Shown here: positions 1 through 6,483 of the stretch, piece by piece
Layout of the letters: each line of letters opens with the position of its first letter
Numbering within the stretch: the first letter of the stretch is position 1
Assembly: GCA_039923855.1 (NCBI GenBank)
Contig: JBDTBW010000071.1
Location: 1-26,155, forward strand
Origin: 66-474 sp039923855
GTDB taxonomy: Bacteria > Pseudomonadota > Gammaproteobacteria > Xanthomonadales > Rhodanobacteraceae
Reading direction: 5' to 3'
DNA length: 26,155 nucleotides
The notes under the pieces: model-generated
Databases searched by the model: none
Seen by the model: only the letters and a program-made list of their open reading frames with translations
Told to the model about the DNA's origin: nothing
Program-made: the position numbers and the translations under genes

Positions 1-1065
1 GTGAATCTGGGGCAGGGGTTTCCCGATTTCGACCCGCCGCAAAGCTTGCGCTATGCGCTGGTGCGCGCGATGGACGATGGACGCAACCAATACGCGCCGA
101 TGAGCGGCATCCAGAAACTGCGCGAGCAGATCGCGTTGCAGACCGAGCGCATTTATGGCCGCCGCGTCAGCGCCGATACGGAAGTGACGGTGACTTCCGG
201 CGCGACCGAAGCGATCTTCGCCGCGATCGCTTGCAGCGTGCACGCGGGCGACGAAGTGATCGTGCTCGATCCCTGCTACGACTGCTACGAGCCGGCGGTC
301 GCGCTGGCCGGCGCGCATACGGTGCACATTCCGCTGAAATTGCCGGATTTCGCGGTCGACTGGCAGCGCGTGCGCGACGAGATCACGCCGAAGACGCGGC
401 TGATCATCGTCAATACGCCGCACAATCCTTCCGGCGCGGTATTTTCACAAAGCGATCTCGATGAACTCGCCGACATCGCGACCACGCACGGGTTGCTGGT
501 GCTGTCCGACGAGGTGTATGAGCACATCATCTTCGACGGCCGCGAACACATGAGCGTGTCGCGCAAACCGGAACTGGCCGAACGCAGTTTCGTGATCGGT
601 TCGTTCGGCAAGACCTGGCACTGCACCGGCTGGAAGGTCGGTTACTGCGTCGCGCCGAAACTCCTGACCGCGGAGTTTCGCAAGGTGCACCAGTATCTGA
701 CCTTCTGCACTTTTCAGCCCGCGCAATGGGCGTTCGCGCACATCATGGAAACCGAACCGGGACACGCAGGCGAACTGGCGGCGTTCTATCAAGCCAAACG
801 CGACCGCTTTCGCGAACTGTTGGCCGGTTCGCGTTTCCGTTTGCCGGTGGTGCATGGCAGCTATTTCCAGTGGGCGGATTTCTCGGCGATCCGCGACACC
901 GATGACTTGAACTTCTGCGAGTGGCTGGTGCGCGAAGCCGGCGTCGCCGCGATACCGGTGTCGGCGTTCTACGAGACCGCGCCGGAAGCGCGCTTGGTGC
1001 GTTTCTGCTTCGCCAAGAACGATGACACACTGCAAGCGGCGGCCGAGCGACTATGCAAGCTTTAA
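1..1065 (+). CDS. ybdL: Methionine (glutamine-dependent) aminotransferase, 5'-truncated by window edge
   Basis: This is a fold-type I pyridoxal-phosphate aminotransferase of the YbdL/kynurenine aminotransferase group. It interconverts methionine and 4-methylthio-2-oxobutanoate, probably with glutamine as amino donor. The visible 354 residues begin inside the family's conserved NLGQGFPDF segment, so about 30 N-terminal residues lie left of the window; the GTG at base 1 is most likely an internal Val codon. The Schiff-base lysine is K204 in SFGKTWHCTGWK. The cofactor-binding NTPHNPSG (138-145) and SDEVYEH (169-175) motifs are intact, and the C-terminal RFCFAK carries the substrate-carboxylate arginine. 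The closest protein I recall is E. coli YbdL, which also ends in AAAERL plus a short tail. The stop lies 13 bases inside the next gene, an omega-amidase. That pairing supports glutamine as donor, because the amidase removes the 2-oxoglutaramate product. Confidence 0.93.
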   Translation: MNLGQGFPDFDPPQSLRYALVRAMDDGRNQYAPMSGIQKLREQIALQTERIYGRRVSADTEVTVTSGATEAIFAAIACSVHAGDEVIVLDPCYDCYEPAVALAGAHTVHIPLKLPDFAVDWQRVRDEITPKTRLIIVNTPHNPSGAVFSQSDLDELADIATTHGLLVLSDEVYEHIIFDGREHMSVSRKPELAERSFVIGSFGKTWHCTGWKVGYCVAPKLLTAEFRKVHQYLTFCTFQPAQWAFAHIMETEPGHAGELAAFYQAKRDRFRELLAGSRFRLPVVHGSYFQWADFSAIRDTDDLNFCEWLVREAGVAAIPVSAFYETAPEARLVRFCFAKNDDTLQAAAERLCKL

Positions 1066-1862
1066 ACGTTTCGTTGGTGCAGGGCGCGACGCGTTGGCAC
1101 GATCCGGCGGAAAACCGCGATTATTACGGACGGTTGATCGCGCCGTTGCGCGGGCAAACCGATCTCGTGGTGTTGCCGGAAACTTTTACCAGTGGTTTTT
1201 CCAACGAGGCGATCCACGATGCCGAGACGATGGACGGCCCGAGCGTGGCATGGCTGCGCGAGCGAGCGAAGTCGCTCGATGCCGCGATCACCGGCAGCGT
1301 GCAACTGCGCGTGGGGCAGGGCGCCGATTCAAGCAAAGTGCATAATCGCTTGTTGTTCGTGACGCCCGATGGCGAAATCGAGCACTACGACAAACGGCAT
1401 TTGTTTCGGTACGCCGGCGAGCACGAACGCTACGCAGCCGGGCGCGATCGTCTGATCGTCGAATGGCGCGGCTGGCGCATTTGCCCCCTGGTCTGCTACG
1501 ACCTGCGCTTTCCGGTGTATTCGCGCAATCGCTTTGCCGAAGGGCATTTCGATTACGATCTGTTGATCTACGTCGCCAATTGGCCGTCGGCGCGTGCCTA
1601 TGCGTGGCGCACACTATTGCGTGCGCGCGCGATCGAGAATCTGAGTTATTGTGCCGGCGTCAACTGCGTCGGCACCGACGGCAATGGCCTGCAATATTCC
1701 GGCGAGAGCGCGGTGCTCGATTTTCTTGGCCAACCCTTGTCGCAGGACAGCGATCAGGAACTGGTGACCACCACCACCCTGTCCGCGACGGAGTTACAAT
1801 CGTTCCGCGAGCATTTTCCCGCATGGATGGATGCGGACGGGTTTATGCTCGCTGAAGCATAA
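1053..1862 (+). CDS. yafV: Omega-amidase (Nit2/YafV-type carbon-nitrogen hydrolase)
   Basis: This 269-residue nitrilase-superfamily amidase hydrolyses 2-oxoglutaramate or 2-oxosuccinamate to the dicarboxylate and ammonia. The Glu-Lys-Cys triad is visible: E43 in LPETFTSGF, K114 in HYDKRHLF and C148 in CPLVCYDLRFP. The last motif and the ANWPSAR segment are typical of the YafV/Nit2 subgroup. The length matches the family (about 255-275). The ATG at 1053 lies within the last codons of the upstream aminotransferase, so the two are probably translationally coupled. Known function: Nit2-type enzymes clear the oxo-acid amide formed by glutamine transaminases and pull that transamination forward, for example in methionine salvage. 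The role in this organism is inferred from the gene pair. It converges on rluB. Confidence 0.93.
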   Translation: MQALNVSLVQGATRWHDPAENRDYYGRLIAPLRGQTDLVVLPETFTSGFSNEAIHDAETMDGPSVAWLRERAKSLDAAITGSVQLRVGQGADSSKVHNRLLFVTPDGEIEHYDKRHLFRYAGEHERYAAGRDRLIVEWRGWRICPLVCYDLRFPVYSRNRFAEGHFDYDLLIYVANWPSARAYAWRTLLRARAIENLSYCAGVNCVGTDGNGLQYSGESAVLDFLGQPLSQDSDQELVTTTTLSATELQSFREHFPAWMDADGFMLAEA

Positions 1863-1864
1863 GA

Positions 1865-1961
1865 GCGGGCGTTTCGGCAAGCAGTCGTCCCTGAAACGCT
1901 TCCCCGCCCGCACATCCTTGTGCGTGCGTTCGCCGGCGTGAGATGCGATTCAACGCATCTC
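1865..1961. terminator. Two hairpins between convergent yafV and rluB, possible bidirectional terminator
   Basis: The gap between the two convergent genes has two inverted repeats. The first pairs 1865-1875 with 1893-1899 and 1906-1911 (GCGTTTC/GAAACGC, with an outer GCGGGC/GCCCGC). The second is a perfect 8-bp stem, GAGATGCG at 1940-1947 and CGCATCTC at 1954-1961, with a 6-base loop. Neither is followed by a clear T run on either strand, so intrinsic termination is a guess from position. Confidence 0.35.
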
Positions 1962-1975
1962 GCGAAAGCTCCGGC

Positions 1976-3256
1976 TCACCCGTCCCGTCGTGGGCCACGG
2001 CCGGAACCAGGCGTGAAATTGCGCCCGCCGCTCGGTCGCCCATCGCGCGAACCGCCGGGCCGGCCCGGACGTGCATCGCGCGAATCGGGTTGCGGACGGC
2101 CGCGTCCCGGCGCACCGGCATCGCGGCGTGTCTCGCCGGCGAACCAGGTGCGCACCGAAGGCAGTTCCTGCCCGGGTGCGACGCCGCGCCGGTTCTTGTT
2201 GTGCTTGCGCGGTGGCGCGCCTTGCGGCCGCGCGACATTGCCGTTGACCTCGCCGCGCGGGCCGCCGCGTCGGCGCTTGCCCCGACCCGGAGAGTCATCC
2301 GGACGAACGCGGTCAAACGCGGTCAGTTCACGCGCTTCGCCGTGGTGCACGCCCGTCCACGCTTTCGGCGCGTGTTCGGTCGGACGCACTTCGGTGACCG
2401 CGCGCGCGCCGCGGCGCTGGTGGATCACGGATTTCAGCGTCAGCGTCGGTTGCGGCTCGCCGGCGCCGGCGAGTTCGCGCAAGGCGCGCACGCCCTCGGC
2501 GGACATTGCTTCGTGCTGGCCGGGACGCAAGCCGCGCGGAAGTTCGACATTGCCGTAGCGGATGCGTTTCAGGCGGCTGACCATGAACCCCAAGCTGTCC
2601 CACATGCGCCGCACTTCGCGGTTGCGTCCCTCCCGCAGCACCACCCGGAACCAACTATGGCTGCCGCCGCGGCTGACGATCGCGATCTCGTCGAAACGCG
2701 CCGGACCATCCTCGAGTTGCACGCCGGTTTTCAATTTTTCCAGCGTTTCGTCGGGCACCCCGCCGTGCACCCGGCAAAGATATTCGCGTTCGACCTCGCC
2801 GCTGGGATGCATCAGCGCATTGGCGAGTTCGCCGTCGGTGGTGACCAGCAGGAGCCCAGTGGTGTTGGTGTCGAGGCGCCCGACCGCGATCCAGCGCGCG
2901 CCGCGCAGATGCGGCAGGTGCTCGAACACGGTGGGGCGGCCTTCCGGGTCATCGCGCGTGGTGAGCTCGCCTTCGGGTTTGTGATACAGCATCACTTCGG
3001 CGTCGTCGCGGCTGTCGGTGGCGACCACGAATTGCTTGTGATCGAGTTCGACACGATCGCCGGCATGCACGCTGGAGCCGGTTTGCGCGGCGGTGCCGTT
3101 GACCAACACTTCGCCATTGACGATGCGTTCTTCCAGCATCCGCCGCGAACCGAGACCCGCGTTGGCCAGCACCTTGTGCAGGCGCTCCTCGACGGCCGCT
3201 GCCGCGGCGGTTTCGGCACGTTTCAAGCTCAGCGTGCCGCGCGTGGTCGCATTCAT
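1976..3256 (-). CDS. rluB: 23S rRNA pseudouridine synthase RluB with long basic C-terminal tail
   Basis: This RsuA/RluB-family enzyme probably makes pseudouridine 2605 of 23S rRNA. Of 426 residues, an S4 RNA-binding domain spans about 24-75 (RLHKVLANAGLGSRRMLEE). The catalytic domain spans about 85-262, with the nucleophilic aspartate D129 in VGRLDTNTTGLLL and the RNREVRRM signature near 211-218. Residues from about 280 to 426 form a disordered-looking Arg/Gly/Pro-rich tail, so the protein is much longer than E. coli RluB (about 290). Extended tails of this kind are, as I recall, common in xanthomonads and presumably add RNA affinity. The ATG at 3256 overlaps the scpB stop (ATGA). The frame stays open for 177 more codons upstream, but those lie antisense to or inside scpB and are not credible as RluB. 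Confidence 0.93.
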   Translation of the reverse strand: MNATTRGTLSLKRAETAAAAAVEERLHKVLANAGLGSRRMLEERIVNGEVLVNGTAAQTGSSVHAGDRVELDHKQFVVATDSRDDAEVMLYHKPEGELTTRDDPEGRPTVFEHLPHLRGARWIAVGRLDTNTTGLLLVTTDGELANALMHPSGEVEREYLCRVHGGVPDETLEKLKTGVQLEDGPARFDEIAIVSRGGSHSWFRVVLREGRNREVRRMWDSLGFMVSRLKRIRYGNVELPRGLRPGQHEAMSAEGVRALRELAGAGEPQPTLTLKSVIHQRRGARAVTEVRPTEHAPKAWTGVHHGEARELTAFDRVRPDDSPGRGKRRRGGPRGEVNGNVARPQGAPPRKHNKNRRGVAPGQELPSVRTWFAGETRRDAGAPGRGRPQPDSRDARPGRPGGSRDGRPSGGRNFTPGSGRGPRRDG

Positions 3257-3939
3257 GCGCGTTGCTCCGCGGACGAAGCGTTGTTTATTTCGGTGTCGTC
3301 GTTTTGCATCATGGAATCGTCGGGTTCGGGTTGGATGTCGTTGTCGTTGGCTGGAGATGCGGCATCGACCGCGACGGTGGAGGCGACCAGCGTGAGTTGC
3401 GGTTCGAAGTCTTCCAGATCGCGGATCTCCGCCAGCGTCGGCAATTGATCCAGCGATTTCAGATTGAAGTAATCCAGAAAATTGCGGCTGGTGCCGAACA
3501 GCGCCGGCTTGCCGGGCACGTCGCGGTAGCCGACCACGCGCACCCATTCGCGTTCCTCCAGCGTGCGCATGATGCTGGAGGCGACCGATACGCCGCGGAT
3601 CTGCTCGATCTCGCCGCGCGTGATCGGTTGCCGATAGGCGATCAGCGCCAGTGTCTCCAGTAACGCGCGCGAATAGCGCGTCTGCCGTTCGCTCCACAGG
3701 CGCGCGATCCATGCGTGCACGTCCTCGCGCACCTGATAGCGGAGGCCGGAAGCGACCTCGACCAGTTCGACGCCGCGGTTTTCGCAATCGCCTTGCAGAG
3801 ACGCAACCGCTTGCGCGAGTTCGGCGTGGCTTACGGCTTCCTCGTCGACGAACAGCGCGCCCAGCATCGGCAGTGTCAGCGGTTGTTGCGCGGCCAGCAG
3901 CGCGGCCTCCACGATATTCTTCAGTTTGTCCTGTTCCAC
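3253..3939 (-). CDS. scpB: Segregation and condensation protein B
   Basis: ScpB is the winged-helix kite subunit that binds ScpA in the SMC-ScpAB condensin for chromosome compaction and segregation. The 228-residue product has a first winged helix at about 1-80 (KLKNIVEAALLAAQQPLTLPML) and a second at about 88-165. The second contains the hallmark LETLALIAYRQPITRGEIEQIRGV region and the GKPALFGTSRNFLDYF wing. Residues after about 180 are a low-complexity acidic tail, as is usual for the family. The ATG at 3939 has a GAGG ribosome-binding site about 7 bases upstream. Its stop overlaps the rluB ATG. scpA lies upstream on the same strand, but 152 bases away rather than overlapping, because of the repeat in between. 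Confidence 0.95.
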   Translation of the reverse strand: MEQDKLKNIVEAALLAAQQPLTLPMLGALFVDEEAVSHAELAQAVASLQGDCENRGVELVEVASGLRYQVREDVHAWIARLWSERQTRYSRALLETLALIAYRQPITRGEIEQIRGVSVASSIMRTLEEREWVRVVGYRDVPGKPALFGTSRNFLDYFNLKSLDQLPTLAEIRDLEDFEPQLTLVASTVAVDAASPANDNDIQPEPDDSMMQNDDTEINNASSAEQRA

Positions 3940-3972
3940 TTATGCCTCACTGTGCGCGATTCAAAAGCATTG

Positions 3973-4063
3973 GTCCGCCAATAAACGCGAATAAACGCGA
4001 ACGAAGAAAATAAATCAGCCTGACGTTGCTCTAATTGGCGTCCATTTGCGTTCATTCGTGGAC
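3973..4063. repeat. Imperfect inverted repeat (29-bp arms) between scpA and scpB
   Basis: The arms at 3973-4001 and 4035-4063 are inverted copies matching at about 21 of 29 positions. The left arm contains two tandem copies of AATAAACGCG (around 3980-3999). A second short inverted pair, AAATCAG at 4012-4018 and CTGATTT at 4063-4069, is not nested with the arms. The sequence is AT-richer than the surrounding genes. It resembles a dispersed intergenic repeat family rather than a promoter. It lies in the transcribed spacer between scpA and scpB and could form a large hairpin in the mRNA. The family assignment is from memory only. Confidence 0.6.
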
Positions 4064-4091
4064 TGATTTGCTCTTGCTTGTTCCACTAACG

Positions 4092-4973
4092 CTATTCGCT
4101 CACTTCGGTTGCGGTGGCTTTCAGGTAGATCGGCCCCAACTCGGCTTCCTGGACGATCTCGATCAGCCGATCCTTGGCCAGTTCCAGCAGCGAAAGAAAC
4201 GTCACCACCACCCCGAGCCGGCCTTCCGTGACGTCGAACAGCGATTCGAAACGATGGAACGCGCCGTCGCCCAGCGCGCGCAACAGTTCACCCATGCGTT
4301 GGCGCACCGACAGCGGTTCACGCTCGACCGCGTGGTGGCCGAACAACTCGGCGCGGTGCAGCACATCGCGCAAGGCCAGCAACATCTCGCGCATGTCCAC
4401 CGGCGGCGGCAGGCGCACGATCTGCCGATCCGGCACGAACGCGGACGCCGCATCGAGGTCACGCTCCATGCGCGGCAGGGTGTCGATGTCCTCGGCGGCC
4501 TTCTTGAAACGCTCGTATTCCTGCAAGCGGCGGATCAGTTCCGCGCGCGGGTCATCTTCCGCGCCTTCCTCCGCCGGGGGCCGCGGCAACAACAGCCGCG
4601 ATTTGATTTCGGCCAGGATCGCGGCCATCACCAGATATTCGGCCGCGAGCTCCAGCCGCAACTCGCGCATCACCTCGATATAGGTCATGTATTGCCGGGT
4701 GATCTCGGCGACCGGGATGTCGAGGATTTCCAGATTCTGTCGCCGGATCAGATACAGCAGCAGGTCCAGCGGGCCCTCGAACGCTTCGAGGATGACTTCC
4801 AGCGCGTCCGGCGGAATGTACAAGTCCTGCGGCATCTGCAGCATCGGCTGGCCACGCACCACCGCCAGCGGCATTTCCTGCTGCTGCGGGGTCGTTGTTG
4901 CATGTTGCGCGACGCGCGCTTCGTCCATCTCGGACGCCGCCGCCGTGCTGGTCTGCGCTGCTTGGGTGCTCAT
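4092..4973 (-). CDS. scpA: Segregation and condensation protein A
   Basis: ScpA is the kleisin subunit that bridges the SMC heads and binds ScpB. The kleisin N-terminal motif FEGPLDLLLYLIRRQNLEIL starts near residue 65. It is followed by IPVAEITRQY and the long helix AAEYLVMAAILAEIKSRLLLP (110-130). The C-terminal winged helix spans about 225-293, ending VVTFLSLLELAKDRLIEIVQ and a short tail. I chose the ATG at 4973 (MSTQAAQ), giving 293 residues; residues 1-45 are a non-conserved Gln/Ala-rich leader common in proteobacterial ScpA. The open frame continues 133 codons upstream with no family similarity. There is no strong Shine-Dalgarno at 4973, so a start nearer the conserved core, such as the ATG for MDEARV, cannot be excluded. 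It is followed by scpB and rluB on the same strand. Confidence 0.92.
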   Translation of the reverse strand: MSTQAAQTSTAAASEMDEARVAQHATTTPQQQEMPLAVVRGQPMLQMPQDLYIPPDALEVILEAFEGPLDLLLYLIRRQNLEILDIPVAEITRQYMTYIEVMRELRLELAAEYLVMAAILAEIKSRLLLPRPPAEEGAEDDPRAELIRRLQEYERFKKAAEDIDTLPRMERDLDAASAFVPDRQIVRLPPPVDMREMLLALRDVLHRAELFGHHAVEREPLSVRQRMGELLRALGDGAFHRFESLFDVTEGRLGVVVTFLSLLELAKDRLIEIVQEAELGPIYLKATATEVSE

Positions 4974-5321
4974 CCGGCACTCGTGGAGAAAAAACTTTGT
5001 TGCATCGCGTTTCAAATTAAAAGCGCAGCCAAGGAAGGCTGCTGCTTGACCTTCCGCGATCACGGATGATCGCAAGGTGGCCTGGCCAAGGACGGCCGCT
5101 TTTATGCGCAGGGACAGCGCACAAACCGCGGATTGCGAAACGATCAACCTGCGCGCGCCATCGATTCCCGCCGACTTCCGCGACAAGCATCTGCCAGAAA
5201 CACCTCTTGGCGGAGGCTTTCGACCATCGGATCGCCAGCGAAGTGGCGAGGGCTCGGCGCGCTTGGCGGGTGGCTTCTCGCCGTCCCGCTCCCACTCGTT
5301 GCAGGTTAGGGTACGGGGCCG

Positions 5322-5346
5322 CGCGCGGCAAGTCCAGTGCCGCGCG
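5322..5346. repeat. Perfect 9-bp inverted repeat with 7-base loop
   Basis: CGCGCGGCA at 5322-5330 pairs with TGCCGCGCG at 5338-5346 around the loop AGTCCAG. It lies in the scpA/PilZ divergent gap and could be an RNA hairpin or a dyad operator. In GC-rich DNA a chance origin is also possible. Confidence 0.45.
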
Positions 5347-5397
5347 GATGGCGTCGGCCTGGATCGCGCCATGCCGAATGGGAGCTGGCCCGCGAAT

Positions 5398-5425
5398 TGC
5401 TAGATCATTGCTGCTAGATCATTGC
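5398..5425. repeat. Tandem duplication of a 14-bp unit just upstream of the PilZ-like gene
   Basis: Two exact copies of TGCTAGATCATTGC lie at 5398-5411 and 5412-5425, ending 38 bases before the chosen ATG. The unit is AT-rich compared with its surroundings. It could be a regulator site or a recent slippage duplication. Confidence 0.6.
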
Positions 5426-5463
5426 GAGATCAAGCGAAGCGGCGGCTGGTAGATGGGGCAATC

Positions 5464-5859
5464 ATGATCGTGATCGAAGACAAGCACTCGCGTGACTACG
5501 CCGAAGGCCCGGTGGGCCTGCGTCACGCCCGCATGAAGCGGCACACCGCCGTGCTGATGATTCGGCGCGACGAAGCGTGGACCGCGGAACTGGAAGACAT
5601 CTCCGCGACAGGCGTGATGCTGTCCCGCCCGGACGGCTGGCGCGGTGAGCCCGGCGACCTGTGGGTGCTGGACATGCTGTTCGGCGTTGATCTCAATATC
5701 CATCTCGAGGCCCGCGTCGCGCGGCTCTCCGGCGGCCGCATCGGCATGGAATTCGCGCGCATCCCGGAAGACAAACAGGCGCCGTTGTGGAATCTGTTGG
5801 GCGGCTACGCGGATACGCTGGAACCTTGGGGAAGTCTGCGCGATCAGCTTATGCCATGA
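5464..5859 (+). CDS. PilZ-domain-like protein, non-canonical c-di-GMP motif
   Basis: This is a 131-residue single-domain soluble protein. The second PilZ signature, D/N-x-S-x-x-G, is clear as D45-I-S47-A-T-G50, followed by the beta-barrel pattern VMLSRPDGW...LWVLDML...ARVARLSGGRIGMEF. The first signature should be RxxxR. Here the arginines are R20, R23 and R26 at intervals of three, so the exact motif is absent and c-di-GMP binding is uncertain. Known family role: cyclic-di-GMP receptors controlling motility, pili or exopolysaccharide. The ATG at 5464 follows a GGGGC about 7 bases upstream. An in-frame TTG at 5422 would add 14 residues but falls in the tandem repeat. The gene stands alone, divergent from scpA and convergent with the cupin gene. 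Confidence 0.75.
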   Translation: MIVIEDKHSRDYAEGPVGLRHARMKRHTAVLMIRRDEAWTAELEDISATGVMLSRPDGWRGEPGDLWVLDMLFGVDLNIHLEARVARLSGGRIGMEFARIPEDKQAPLWNLLGGYADTLEPWGSLRDQLMP

Positions 5860-5904
5860 CATCGCGTGTCTGGAACCTGCGACGACGATTGAATGCCGCT
5901 TGAG

Positions 5905-6363
5905 TTATCGAGGATACGCCGTGCCATCCTTGCGCGTGTACCAATCCTCGCGGCTGTCGATCAACATATCGATATCGGAATACGTGCAAACGTCGTCGTC
6001 GCTGCGCGTCCCCACTTCGAGAACGGTCGCGGATGTGTCCGAGCGATTGACGATGTGATGGCCGTTCGCTTTTGATTTTGGAAATGCCGCGCAGGCGCCC
6101 GCGCCCAAGGTCGTTTCGTCGCCGTCCTCGATCAGCACGACTTCGCCGGAAAGCACATACACGAACTCGTCCTCCGCCGAATGCCAGTGCCGCTGGCTGG
6201 ACCAGGTACCCGGTGGCAGTTCCAAAAGATTCACGCCGAAATCAGAGAGACCGCCGGCATCGCCCAGCGCGCGTCGCACGCGCGCCGTGCAAGGTTGATC
6301 GAATGGCGCCGGGTAGGACGAACCGGTGCGGCGGGGCGGGGCATCGACATTGATTTTGGGCAT
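5905..6363 (-). CDS. Cupin-domain protein
   Basis: This small single-domain cupin has 152 residues. Cupin motif 1 is complete: G52, H59, H61, E66 and G73 (RHWHSAEDEFVYVLSG). Motif 2 is present near G87-P95-G101-H103-N106. The two histidines and the glutamate, with the motif 2 histidine, form the usual metal-binding set. Substrate is not predictable; such proteins range from sugar or amino-acid binders to dioxygenases and isomerases. The ATG at 6363 is fixed by a very strong Shine-Dalgarno, AAGGAGGA, on the complement of 6368-6375. Immediately upstream of it lies a palindromic repeat copy (6378-6420), so the mRNA leader probably starts with or contains two hairpins. The downstream neighbour is convergent. 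Confidence 0.85.
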   Translation of the reverse strand: MPKINVDAPPRRTGSSYPAPFDQPCTARVRRALGDAGGLSDFGVNLLELPPGTWSSQRHWHSAEDEFVYVLSGEVVLIEDGDETTLGAGACAAFPKSKANGHHIVNRSDTSATVLEVGTRSDDDVCTYSDIDMLIDSREDWYTRKDGTAYPR

Positions 6364-6377
6364 GCGGTCCTCCTTTT

Positions 6378-6420
6378 CCTTCTCCCTCCGGGAGAAGGTG
6401 GCGCGAAGCGCCGGATAAGG
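6378..6420. repeat. Palindromic dispersed repeat, copy A (two hairpins), in the cupin gene leader
   Basis: The first stem is a perfect 9 bp, CCTTCTCCC (6378-6386) with GGGAGAAGG (6390-6398). After one T, the second stem is GGCGC-GAA-GCGCC (6400-6412), followed by GGATAAGG. The same architecture (stem, T, GGCSC-GAA-GSGCC stem, GGAWRRGG) recurs at 23925-23970. It abuts the cupin ribosome-binding site on the minus strand. Confidence 0.85.
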
Positions 6421-6483
6421 GTACGAACCCGCGCTATTGTATCGTTCGTGTAAACAGCCAGACGCTTCAGTATTTCCGGACCC

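Larger units (their letters stand above)
4974..5463. other. 490-bp gene-poor gap between divergent scpA and the PilZ-like gene
   Basis: No open frame here has recognisable similarity, and the six-frame translations look like random Arg/Ala/Ser-rich shadow sequence. The gap should contain the promoters of scpA (leftward) and the PilZ-like gene (rightward). A weak leftward sigma70-like match is TTGCCG at 5331-5326, a 17-base spacer, and TAACCT at 5308-5303; it would give a leader of about 330 bases. A 9-bp perfect inverted repeat (5322-5346) overlaps that -35 element, and a tandem 14-bp repeat lies at 5398-5425. Confidence 0.5.

Noticed and set aside
1943..3448. A 501-codon open frame on the plus strand opposite rluB
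   Set aside because: It is antisense to clear RluB and ScpB coding sequence, with composition typical of GC-rich shadow frames and no recognisable domain.
3257..3787. N-terminal 177-codon extension of the rluB frame
   Set aside because: It lies inside scpB in another frame, is Arg-rich without family similarity, and the ATGA overlap at 3253-3256 explains the real start.
4974..5372. 133-codon upstream extension of scpA
   Set aside because: The translation shows no ScpA similarity and is Arg/Ser-rich; the family core begins well inside the chosen start.
5077..5403. 108-codon plus-strand frame in the scpA/PilZ gap
   Set aside because: No recognisable motif or ribosome-binding site; composition looks random.
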